This document shows, one piece after another, positions 11,153 to 20,952 of a stretch of 35,743 bases of DNA. This DNA is from Byssothecium circinans. Its lineage: Eukaryota > Ascomycota > Dothideomycetes > Pleosporales > Massarinaceae. The notes below the pieces were generated by a model. It saw nothing but the letters and a program-made list of their open reading frames with translations. It did no database searches and was not told where the DNA came from. Position 1 is the first letter of the stretch. Each line of letters starts with the position of its first letter. A program made the translations under genes and the position numbers. The stretch is taken from NCBI GenBank assembly GCA_010015675.1, contig ML977036.1:1-35743 (forward strand). The letters are read 5' to 3'.

Positions 11153-12510
11153 GCGGGGGATGAGGAGGGTAACGGAGGTGAGGGGGGCGTGTATATTTGT
11201 AGAGTAGAGGGGTGGCTTGTGCATAGAGGATTGAAGGAGGTGCGTATGTAGGAATGTGGAATGGGGTGTGTATAGTACGGTGTAGTATCTTCCTAAGTGT
11301 GTGCGGGAAGAAGGGTGTGTGTAATATGTATGTGTATATATCGAGGTTGTGGATTAGAGAATAGATAGATGAGTTTGGAAGAATGTATGCTCGTCTTGGT
11401 GTTCTTTGACCTTTTATGGGATGTGAGAGTTGCGGTTTTCGGGGTGGCTTGGGTGTGCTACAGAGTACGGGTTTCTTTATAGGGCTTTTGTACTGTTACC
11501 TAGCACGCAAATGGGAGGGAGATTAGACGGGGGAAGAGAGGTGTCGGCGGGCTGACATCGATGATCGCGGTGTGTACTCGCTCTGAGAAAACGAGGTAGA
11601 TTTGTAGGGAAAACTGGCTTGTTACATCGGTGCAGGAATTTCGACAAGCTCCAATAACGGACGAAGGAATGTGCGGCGCGGAAGCTTGAAGCTTGAGGAT
11701 TGGTTTGAGGGGGTCGAGATCGGACTCTGTGGTGCTGATAGAGCTGGGTCTGTGTGGAGTTGGCTGTGTAGCTTGGAATCGGAATTGGGTAGTTGGGTAG
11801 AAGGCAATGTACTTCTGAGGTGAACGGATATTTTCAGCGGAGTTTGTTCGGCTAGGTGGCGATTTGTTTTTCATTTTAACGAGTTATTGGGATACTATAG
11901 AGGACGCTACAAAGGAGTCACCCCCCCGCCCCGCCCCGACAACGGAAAGATGTGGGATTGTGGTGCTTAGGAAATAAACGGAAATAGTCGTACAGAGTCA
12001 TTATGAAAGACATAGGGAGGATACATGATCAGAAGAGTGATGAGCTGCAATAGGAAAGAGTGAAAGTTTGAGTGGTCTGCCATGGGTGAGTGTTGTCATC
12101 GTTTGGTGTTCAGCCAGTTCCTAGGCTTCAGTATGTTTTTCGAAGAGTGCGCGATACGGAATTGTGTTCTCCTGTTGTACTCTGTTCGCTCCGGAGAATC
12201 TTTCACAAAAGCTTGTTTGCAGGGATCCTCGGATGACAGTGGGTACCTCGTGTGTCGTGCATGCAGCCTTGTGTGGAAATTATGGCTATGCTTCAAGTAG
12301 ATTGGGGTGACGAAGACGCTGCCATATTCTCTCGCCTCGGTGACGTCGCAGTAGGTGAGAGGACTGGGGAATGCCGATGGTGCGTTGAGAGAAGTGGCCC
12401 GGTTGCCGAAGTGAGCGACTTCCTGAAGCGATGGTATTGGTCCTGTGAATGATTGGAGCTGTTGAATGGTCTGGATGGTTTCGTTGTTTTGGTGGTTGCG
12501 TACTCTGACA
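11153..12510. other. Intergenic, convergent 3' flanks
   Basis: About 1.36 kb between the PPR gene (plus) and the ankyrin/zinc-finger gene (minus), which converge here. It has T/G-rich sequence just after the PPR stop and a C-rich run at 11921-11939. A 124-codon minus-strand frame beginning at an ATG at 11874 is Ser/Pro/Thr-rich and has no domain; I do not call it a gene. Confidence 0.55.
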
Positions 12511-14275
12511 TCATTCGTTACTGGCATTGGCTTGGAGATCTTTGTATGTGAGAGCACCGCGAGATAGGAGGATGTTGATCATCTCTCGTTGGTTCTTCTC
12601 TATGGCGATGTCGAGTGCGGTCTCTGGCGTTCCCAATATATCTTTTTGAGCGATGTTGACGTCAACGCGTTCGTTTTCGAGAAGTACCTTTGCGATTTCG
12701 AAATGCGAAAACCACAAAGCCCACGACAGGGCCGTATAGGGCGTCCATATCCAATTCGGGTTCAGATGCTTGTGTTGTAATAGTAACTTGACCGTCGAAA
12801 GTTTGCCATCCCACGCAGCTTTTGCGATTGGTGAGTGATCACCCCTTGCTGTCTGTGTTCTGATTTCGTCGTATTGGAGGAAGAACTCTATGAAATCTTG
12901 ATTTCCAGCTTCGATGGCTATATCTAGGGGACCCCATGGATTGCAATTGCCGCGAGAGATGTCAAGAAGAAGTTTTACGATGTCGACGAAGCCCCTACGA
13001 ACTGCGATCTCAAGCAGATGATTGAACCCGTCGTGAATAACGAAGTCGGAAATCGTGTAAACCAAGTGTCGTGAGTCTCTAATAAGCATCAGTGCAATGG
13101 CTGGAAAACTATTCCAAGTTGCCATATGGGTCGAGGAATAAGAGTTGTAGATTGGTTTGTTAATGTCGATATGTTCGAAGGTTAGCAGGTATCGCACAAC
13201 GTTCTCTTGGCCGTATGCTGCAGCAACACCCAGAGCTGTTTTGGCTCCGACATAGGAACCGGTGAGTGTGTTGATGGCCGTTTCCTGTCGCGCAAGTATT
13301 CTTTGAACAATCGCTTGGTGACCATGTTTTGCGGCAACGTGTAATGCGGCTAACCCGGTTCCACCTTTCTTATTCACGTCTATCGATGGGTATGACAGCA
13401 ATATTTCCGTAGCGTGGAGATTGCCAAGTTTTGCGGCATAGAACAGAGCTGGCCTGAGTCCTTCATTGATGCGCTCAACGGGAAGATATCCGACAAGGAG
13501 ATCGAAAATGCCTTGATTTGGACACTGTATGAAGTACATGATAGCCGAATGACCCCGAGAATCCGTGGCATAGACGTTCGCTTGTGCCTGTAATAAAGCA
13601 CGGACTGTCTCAGTACTCTGGCTGAGTAAGGCTTCGTGGAGTGGCGTTCTCATCTTGTCGTTTATTGCTTCAAGAGAAACACCCATCTCGAGTAGCCGTT
13701 GGACTGTGAAAGCATGCCCAGATCTTGCGGCGCAGTGCAGTGGCGTAGATGAATCATCGGCTCGAATGTCCAGGTTGGCGCTAAAGTTCCAAGCACGCTC
13801 TAGTAGTTCGGTTTTCCCCCCACTAGCTGCTTCCAGTATCAACTTTGGACTCAACAACCAAGAGGGACTATGATAGGGTATCATGCCGCCCTGTTGCGTA
13901 GCTTCTTCGGCAATGGTGTCCGTCTTCTTCGATGCAGGGGTCTCGTCTTTCCAGTTCTCATGGGCAGTCTTGATATGCTGGCTCAAGTTGTCTTTTCTTG
14001 TCGCTTTGTGATTGCATCCAGGGAACTGACAACGAAATCTTGGTTGCCCCACACGGTGACGATTACGAACATGACGAGCCAGATCAGGTTGCCGGGCGAA
14101 TCGGCTATGGCATTGTTCGCACTCAAAAGGCTTGGAGTGTACCTTGAGATGTTGACTGTTCGCCGTTAGTAACCCACTCAACGTTTTCATGTAAAATTGG
14201 CTAGGCATACATGTATCTATTACGAGCTTGAAATGTTTTTAGGCATTTCGTACAAAGAAATGCTTCCCCGCCCAT
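12511..14275 (-). CDS. Three C2H2 zinc fingers fused to an ankyrin-repeat domain
   Basis: Two exons, 14275-14211 and 14155-12511, give 569 residues. The 55-nt intron (GTATGC donor, TACTAAC branch, ACAG acceptor) falls inside finger 1, and splicing is what completes that finger: C8-x2-C11-x12-H24-x3-H28. Finger 2 is C34-x2-C37-x12-H50-x4-H55 and finger 3 is C64-x4-C69-x12-H82-x4-H87. From about residue 130 to the end there are ankyrin repeats, with typical cores such as DSSTPLHCAARSGHAFTVQRL, MRTPLHEALLSQ and GLAALHVAAKHGHQAIVQRI. Later repeats are more divergent. Fingers suggest nucleic-acid binding and ankyrins protein contacts, so a regulatory or signalling role is inferred; no specific orthologue is recognised. 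Such ankyrin genes vary greatly in number among fungi. The start at 14275 is the only in-frame ATG before finger 1; the frame stays open upstream to a TAG at 14410. Confidence 0.85.
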
Positions 14276-14893
14276 GTAGATGTTGCACTTTCGGAACTTT
14301 GTGGTAATGTAAAGTCGAAAGCCAAGGCAAACCGCAAACAAAAGTAAGCTCAAGAAATGACAGAAGTATAAGATCCAGCTCTTGAGGTAGAGTTCTGAGT
14401 GTTGTGGCTACCTTGGGGGAGCTTTGCACAGATCTGATTAGCTAGGCTTTCTTGAGATCAAGGTGGTAGGTACCGCGAGAGTACCCCGGGGCTTCTATAG
14501 CTTCAAAATACAAAGGGATAGCGAGCACGAGGCGAAGGGGCATTTGTCATTTTCAGTGGGTCCAGATTTAGCCGCTCAAGGGGCAACCGCAATGGGCATA
14601 CTTAATTGGTCACTGTGTCATTACAATCTAGGCTTAGTCTGCTAGACGAGGATCACGTATTTTGGGGCACTAATCTGAGCCTTGGCAAATGCAACCCACG
14701 CACCAGCATACTTGGGGTAGGGCTACCTTATCGCTCCATGAGAACCCCATCAGCCTTCGTCCTTTCCTTTCATCTCACGCTTCCCTCATCGACTCCTCAT
14801 ACTCTGCCAATTTACCTCTTCCCCCATCGTACTATTGCGTGCCTGTGCACCTCAACGTCGCTTGACTCCAAGTATAGAGTAACCACCGACACG
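14276..14893. promoter_or_regulatory. Divergent promoter between two C2H2 genes
   Basis: Both flanking genes encode C2H2 proteins and are transcribed away from this 618-bp gap. A pyrimidine-rich tract near 14757-14825 precedes the plus-strand start, as in many fungal 5' UTRs. A short open frame upstream of the minus-strand gene is hydrophobic but has no ATG (see findings). No other gene is supported. Confidence 0.5.
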
Positions 14894-15970
14894 ATGGCTC
14901 TACCGACCGAAACCCCTCGGAACAATCCACACAATTCGGGAACAGCCACAGAGGATGGAGACAAACACTTCAGAGGGAGCCTCACGGCCCCGATCCTAGG
15001 GCCAGGATTCGACAGGTAATTTTTTTTAACACAATGCAGACACGCCTTTCACTTGACGCGCTGGAGCTTGGATACACCGGCAGATCTTGGCCAAATCTCG
15101 ATCGACCACAGCCCTTCACATCTCGGCGTTGACGCCACAAGCCAATATTGCATGTTCGGTACCGGGGTGTCCAATGACCCCACTTCTTCACAGCACACTC
15201 CCGGATACAACACCTATGGCTACAATGCTTTGCAAAGCCTTTCCACCCCAAACCAGTATGGAGCGAATCTTGATGGACTCGGACCATGGACCTCCACCGC
15301 ACCTTTCCCTGAGGAAGCACAGCAAACCAACCTCAACCTTCTCAATGGCCCATCCTATGCCGACAACATATATCTCGATGCTTTTGGGGGCTCGGACCCA
15401 CTCCCTGAATTTGAGGCGTGGCCACAACTTGACCCTGGATTCGTCGATGGTTCAGCCTTCCTAGCCAACGGTCCCAACGGGTTGAACCTCGATGCTTTTG
15501 GTGACTCGGTCACACTCACGGCTTCCGAGACCCGGCCACAAATTGATCACGGATTGGTTGGTTTAGCCCTCTTGAACAACAGTCAACCCGGTGCTGGCGT
15601 GGGTTTGCGGGCGTGGGTCCCACCTGCTGCGCCGCCGCAGGGGGGCGCGGCCTTCTCGCATGAAGGCTCAGCCTTAGTCGCCGACGGACGTCGCATGCGA
15701 CAGAGTAGCAAGAAAGCCACTAACCGCCGTCACTCAAAGGCCAAGAAGATCACCTGTACACAACCAGGCTGCCCGGTAACATTTGGCCGTCCTCACGAAT
15801 TTCGCCGTCACTTTCGTACCGTACATGAACGCAAGAAATCCTCGCGATGCATGTTTTGCGAGTACGAGTATCCACGACTAGACAAGGTCCGATTCCACAT
15901 GGAGAAGATGCACGGCTTCAAGGTTGAGAAGGTTGGTAAAGATGCTCCCGAGTTTGAGGTGGACGAGTGA
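14894..15970 (+). CDS. C2H2 zinc-finger protein with an internal repeat, 2 exons
   Basis: Exons 14894-15015 and 15067-15970 encode 341 residues. The donor is GTAATT after GGATTCGACAG. The preferred acceptor is CTGGAG at 15066, giving a 51-nt intron; an acceptor at 15039 is in the same phase but would leave a 24-nt intron. The first 230 residues are low in charge and rich in Asn, Pro, Gly and Ser, like an activation region. Within them, about residues 143-179 and 181-217 are two copies of a module starting LDAFG. A basic stretch (KKATNRRHSKAKK) then precedes finger 1 (C271-x4-C-x12-H-x4-H) and finger 2 (C-x2-C-x12-H-x4-H), followed by an acidic tail. Nuclear DNA binding is inferred. The product is not recognised as a known regulator. 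Confidence 0.78.
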
Positions 15971-17810
15971 CGGTAGGGTGATCAGGCTGAGGCTGAGGGA
16001 TTGCAGGAGAGGGCAACCGGTGAGCAAGGTGCAGGTAAGTAGGGCTCTGGTGGAGCCCGTCCATTCGTTGTTATCTTTTCACATGGTTTTTGATGTTTCT
16101 CCCCTTGTTATAACTGTCTTTACCGAGATGTAGGGTTGCGTTATAGGTAGCCAACAGATTGTTATTTTCTTTGATGCCATGGTAGCCTCTTCCTCAGCCT
16201 CATGCATGCTGCCCCATTCGCGCACCGTATCCTCGAAGGGCTGTAAAGCATGTTAAAATCATTCTCATCACGTTGACCCCATTGAGGGAAAGTAACAGCG
16301 CGTACTGAGTAGTTGAAATGTGCAATGTTATGTCTCGTGAACAGGATCAGATGTTTAGACGTTGACGAAACCTCTCGCGCCTTGCCTGATTTGGAGTAGT
16401 GCCGTTTAGCGTACCACAGAATTTTCAACGAGCATTTGAACATGTAGTCCATCGCTATTATCCTTTCGCTACCTATCAAGTATCACCATCCTTACCACCA
16501 ATGGTATCTTACAGGAAAACTCCATTGACCATCCTTTTCTTGTCCGGATGCAATCTTGACGGTCCGTGCACGGACTTGTCATCGTCCCGAAGCCTTGCCA
16601 ACGCATGCATGCATGCATGCAGACGCCCCTCTCGATATCGAAACTCCGGTGAAATACCTAGGAAGAGCTGAAATCCTACAGTTCAGACAACAATTTCTAA
16701 ATTCCGTTGGACGAGCGCGCCCTCTACGTCTGCAGGAGGTGTTGGGCGTTTCGTGAGAGCCTCAGCATTAGGCTACATGCACGCTTCATAGGACGAAGGT
16801 GCCCTCTACGCAAAGCGCATGAGACACTTTAAATTTTACGCCAATTGCGCTTCTACAATGCGCCCTTCAACGCCATCACAGTATTGCTGACGCGAGTCCA
16901 GGCAGGAGCGGCACAACTGCATCTCACCGCCAACATCAGTCCATGGATCCCCTCAACTCACCACTGCGCGTAGCCGCTCGTTGTCCAGCTCCCCGGGCAA
17001 ATGACGTGCTTGTCATCTAGCCCGCGTTCGAAAGGATCAAATGATCTGCTGCTTGCATTTCTCCCTGATGATCTTTTTGAAAGCGGGGTGAACCATCAAA
17101 TCACGTGATATGCGTCATGCTCGTCAGCTTGGGGCGATTATACGATAATGGAACCGCTACAGGTACAACCAGTGTGCGACACACGAGCGACCTTCAGAGG
17201 TCGTCAGTAACTTCAAGAATGCGAGCGTATTCAGTGGCATCGAGTGGTGCAAGTGTTGACCATAAGCTTTTTCCATTCGACCCTTTTGACTGTTCTTTTT
17301 CGTCTTTACCTAAACTTTCTATCATCTTCATTTTCAATTTTGATGTCTCTACGGGACCGCTGTGGTTGCTTGTCTTAATACTCGCCCTTCTAACTCTAAG
17401 CCGTTGATTCCCATGCTTCCATACGCTTCACAAGTCTCATTGCCACTTTCAATCTCCTTCCTATTCTTGCCTTTCTACCCCTCTGCCGCAACATTCCCAA
17501 ACTCCAGCCGATGACCACACATTCTGAGGCTCACAAAGATCACCAACATCGACGATAGAGCGTCAGATATGGCGGCGAAAGTGGCTAGCGCGCCCCACTG
17601 TTTGGACCCTGACCCGCGATCCAATGCTCCGACGTCACCCGCCAAGCAATGCCATCATACCTCCAAACCGACTCCTCAAATAGCGAAGAGGACACATGCC
17701 GTTTTTCGCCGTTTCCAAAATCATAGTTCGAGATCTTGAAGTCCAATTCTCTACCTTGAAGAGTAGCTAACCCTGTTGTTCGTCTACAGTTTCCCAAAGA
17801 AGCTTGGAAG
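15971..17810. other. Long intergenic region
   Basis: About 1.8 kb with no convincing gene on either strand. It holds a perfect 14-bp palindrome (16562-16575), a (GCAT)n microsatellite (16603-16620) and an ATCACGTGAT palindrome (17100-17109). Pyrimidine-rich sequence appears after 17400 as the promoter of the next plus-strand gene is approached. Confidence 0.5.
16603..16620. repeat. (GCAT)n microsatellite
   Basis: Four and a half copies of the self-complementary tetranucleotide GCAT lie in intergenic DNA. The tract can form a cruciform or hairpin and should vary in length between isolates. It lies 27 bp from the 14-bp palindrome. Confidence 0.85.
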
Positions 17811-17873
17811 GTATGTTTGTGTTTACTCACACGCTGCTGTTGCTGCTGCTTGAACTTTCCTCACTCGCCACAG
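17811..17873 (+). other. Probable 5' UTR intron
   Basis: An AAG/GTATGT donor and a CTCGCCACAG acceptor bound 63 nt, ending 127 nt before the ATG at 18001. The inner sequence is pyrimidine-rich with a CTTGAAC-like branch candidate. Fungal genes of this kind often have a leader intron. Without transcripts this is a prediction from splice motifs only. Confidence 0.5.
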
Positions 17874-18000
17874 GAACCACAGCTTCTGAACACACAACAG
17901 CAAGACTTCAACACTCCCTCGTCCAAACTTCCTCTCCACCAACCATCCAAAAAGAATCCACACAAATCCCATCCCACACCACAATCCCCCCTCCACCACA

Positions 18001-18636
18001 ATGAAAGACACCACGCAAAGCACGCTCCTCCCCCCCGACCACAGCAGCCCCTTCGGCTCCGCAACCCCCTCCGGCCTAACCCCCAACACGCGCTCCGAAG
18101 CCGAAGCCGCCCTCTACCACAACACGGTCGCACAAACCGACTCCGCAGCCCCGACGACTCCGCTCGCCGACGCAAACCTCACCGAAGCGCAAAAAGCCTA
18201 CCGTCGCCCCCAGGGCACAATACGCACCTCGTCGACAAACTACGAGGCCGCCCTCCGCGAAGCACATGCCCAAGCCTCCGCCTCCTCAGATCTATCCACC
18301 TCCTCCACCTCCGCCTCCACGGAGACAGAGACAGAGACCGAGACACCGAGGAATGTTACAGATGGCATGAAGGTGGATAGTCCAGTGGGCATGGGACGTG
18401 GAGAAGGCTTTCCCCCGCCGGGCCAGGGCGTCGTCCCGCGACATGCGAGTATCGGCTCCGGACAAATGGAGATAGTGCGGAAGGCGAAGCCCACGGGGTT
18501 GAGCCTGGGCGATCTGGGCAGGAAACAGAGCTGGAGTAGTCAGGATATGAAACATGTTATGCAGGGGGCTTTGATGAGTCCCGAGGTGGGGAAGGGGGAG
18601 CCGGGGTATGAGAGTTCAGGGGAGCGAGGGGATTGA
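18001..18636 (+). CDS. Conserved-looking intrinsically disordered protein
   Basis: A single coding exon of 211 residues; the ATG at 18001 sits in a good context (CACAATGAA). The sequence is dominated by Ser, Thr, Pro, Gly and Ala, with a Thr-Glu repeat (TETETETET) near residue 110, so most of the chain is predicted to be disordered. Toward the C-terminus a better-ordered segment reads GLSLGDLGRKQSWSSQDMKH, which resembles a short motif I have seen in otherwise disordered fungal proteins, probably a binding or phosphorylation site. No signal peptide, membrane segment or catalytic domain is seen. The function is unknown. A leader intron probably precedes it. Confidence 0.7.
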   Translation: MKDTTQSTLLPPDHSSPFGSATPSGLTPNTRSEAEAALYHNTVAQTDSAAPTTPLADANLTEAQKAYRRPQGTIRTSSTNYEAALREAHAQASASSDLSTSSTSASTETETETETPRNVTDGMKVDSPVGMGRGEGFPPPGQGVVPRHASIGSGQMEIVRKAKPTGLSLGDLGRKQSWSSQDMKHVMQGALMSPEVGKGEPGYESSGERGD

Positions 18637-19449
18637 GGAAGGCCACTTCGATTGCTGGTCATGGGTGCTCTTGGGTCTGTACTATATATATGGGCTGCGG
18701 ATTGTTCTTCTTTTTTTTTTCCGGTGTCACCGGGGAAATGGGTGGGGGTGGCTACAGGTTGTTTTGGTAAAAGGGTAGGTATGCGGGTTTCGGGATATAG
18801 TGTGATGTATTATGATTAATACATCATTCGATATCACAGCCTGTACAACCCCATTGATTTGATAGACGTATCATCATGCTCGTGTCTCCAGTCTGCAAAC
18901 ATACCATAGGGCAGCCAGATGAATTTCAGTCACGTGTAAATAATGGCTCAGGGCTACATATGTACGGGCAGTACTTGTGCGTAGTGTAGTTTTCTCCAAG
19001 CTACCCAACATATTAACATTAAGCGAGAACATCTTCAAGGCATAATACCTAGTTAGCTTTCTATCTCTTTAGCTATTCAGAGATGCCTTCACTTCACTTC
19101 ACAACGATAATGCATGTGAAGGAATCTAGCGCACACGTGATTGAAATTCATTTCAAATGCATGTGGCCACCCTGTGGTAAGTAAGTTTGGAAACACCAGT
19201 TTACTTACCCCCGTGAGGCGGTGGGAAAAGCCTCACAAACAAATTTTCAGCACTGGTATCATCGCAGAAGTCGTCAAGTATAGAAGAAAGACTTTTAATT
19301 CCTATTTCAGTTCAGATCCGAGTAACCGGAGAATCCATCCGTCCAGTGCACTGATCCCGCCAAAACCCAATCATCCATTGAATACAAGAAACCCAAACTC
19401 CAGACCCAAACATAGATAGATGCATCACAGCATCCCCCTCCGCTCAGCC
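18637..19449. other. Intergenic, convergent 3' flanks
   Basis: Between the disordered-protein gene and the cysteine-rich secreted-protein gene, which converge. It contains a poly-T run near 18711, a strong hairpin at 18803-18826 and CACGTG-like sequences near 18933 and 19134. Short open frames are not supported. Confidence 0.5.
18803..18826. repeat. Perfect 10-bp inverted repeat with 4-nt loop
   Basis: TGATGTATTA and TAATACATCA are exact reverse complements separated by TGAT. The element lies 167 bp after the stop codon at 18636, so it could be within the 3' UTR or near the polyadenylation site. Its role is unknown. Confidence 0.8.
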
Positions 19450-20952
19450 TCAATGGCAATCATTCATACTAAACCCAGGAAACACCCGACACCCCCAATC
19501 ACACTTCCCCCTCATCTGATTACACGTAATATCCCTGCACACCTGAAAGCACGGGATATTGATCGCAGGCGGGCAGCGCCTCAGGCAGTCCTGGTAGTAG
19601 TCCTTACAGGGGGTGCAGGTATCATGTTCTTTGATGGCGAGGGCGAGGGGCAGCGTCGTTGGTTGCGGTGTTGTCGTGGGGAGGATGGGGAAATGGGGCG
19701 TAGATGATGAGGGTGCGGCTCGGGGGGAGAGTTTGGGTAAGGGGACGGGAGAGTGAGAGGGGATGCTGTTGCGGCATTCGTCGAGCGTCATGCCGAAGCC
19801 GAGATGGCAGCCCGCGGGACATTGCGCGCCGACGGCGGCGCAGGTGCGGGTTTCGCAGACGCGGAGGCAGGTGAAGTTGTTGACGGCGCAGTTGGTGGTG
19901 GAGACACAGGCAGCGAAGAAGGATTTGCAGGGTGTGCATTTGGCCGGAACGTTTTCCCCATCTTGACGACGGGGTTTGTATTGCGCGAGCTGGGTGTCTG
20001 GGGCTGCAGAAATACCGGCAGTTGTCTTCAAGGTGGTGGTTTTGGTTCCGTGGACGGGCTCGGCGCAGCGTTCACCGCAGGCCCCGCCGCTCTGGCACTC
20101 GGGACAACCGCTGATGCAGGACGAGATGACGCAGCCTTGACGGCAGGAGCCGGATTTGCAGATCGAGAGGCACGATTCGATGTCGTCGAGGCAGGGTTTG
20201 CATTTGTCGTCGGCCTCAGTGTCGCGGAGGGAGAGAGGTGAAAGGACTTCTGGATTCGTGATCTCGAGCGCTTTGGCCTCGAGAGGAGACGGCAAAGCCG
20301 CAACCGTGGCATTTGGGTGGCAATGACACTCGTCGTTCATCATACGCAGGCACATTTCTGTACACTGTCCGTATGAAAGACTCCCATGCGGGCAGTAAAA
20401 TGACCTGCACCTGTCCCAGTCGAAATGGCAGGGTGGGCAGGTGTCGTTGCGTGCCTGGAGGGATCCGTCGCTGGCGAGCAACGTGGGCGACGATTCAGCC
20501 TGAGAGGAAGGCGACTGAGCGGGCTGCGTCAATTCGTGGCAGTCACAGCCATCGCACTAAAAAGAATTAGCTAGTAATATAGTCATGAGGAAGTGTTGCC
20601 GAGGGGTTGATACGGGCTTGAAAGGGGAGTAGGACTTACCTGAGCATCATGGGCACAGACACGCTCGCAGTTCTTTGGTGTACCGCCGGGGGACTAGGGC
20701 AAACGTTACATTTGGCTTCTAGCAAGAGACGCTTCTAGAGATCCTGGTGTGAGAGTCGGGACAGAGGAGAGAGGTTCGACTCATTTCCAGGCACCCCTTG
20801 ACGATAGAGATGCACAGCTCAGGGCGGCACCACCAATCTGGGGGGCCATTGACGACGCCGTGGTCATTGCCTGCATCCAATGCTGTAGTAATGACGGCGG
20901 CGGTAGCGAAAGCCGCACCCACGAGTGAGACGACAAGCTTGGTGAGCTTCAT
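19450..20952 (-). CDS. Secreted cysteine-rich protein with repeated C-x-P-C-x6-C modules
   Basis: The ATG at 20952 starts a signal peptide (MKLTKLVVSLVGAAFATAA). Exon 2 is 20693-20640 and exon 3 is 20556-19450; intron 2 (83 nt, GTAAGT to TTTTTAG) is clear. The end of exon 1, near 20790-20715, is uncertain: no strong phase-0 donor is present, so about 18 residues there are unresolved. The mature protein is built from cysteine modules beginning C-x-P-C-x6-C: CPPCHFDWDRC, CKPCLDDIESC, CTPCKSFFAAC and CTPCKDYYQDC. A related C-x4-C-x6-C occurs in exon 1 (CRPELCISIVKGC). Pro/Thr-rich linkers separate the modules. Each probably forms its own disulfide-bonded unit. Tandem cysteine modules after a signal peptide suggest an extracellular or wall-bound protein; an effector or adhesive role is possible but unproven. 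I do not recognise the family. Confidence 0.75.

Noticed and set aside
11500..11874. 124-codon minus-strand frame with an ATG
   Set aside because: Ser/Pro/Thr-rich without domain or signal peptide and located in a 3' flank; could be chance.
15016..15039. 24-nt intron in the C2H2 gene
   Set aside because: In phase but far too short for spliceosomal removal; the 51-nt alternative with the same donor is preferred.
17817..18380. 187-codon plus-strand frame rich in His/Pro/Arg
   Set aside because: It overlaps the 5' UTR intron and the disordered-protein gene in another frame; composition is a shadow of that gene.
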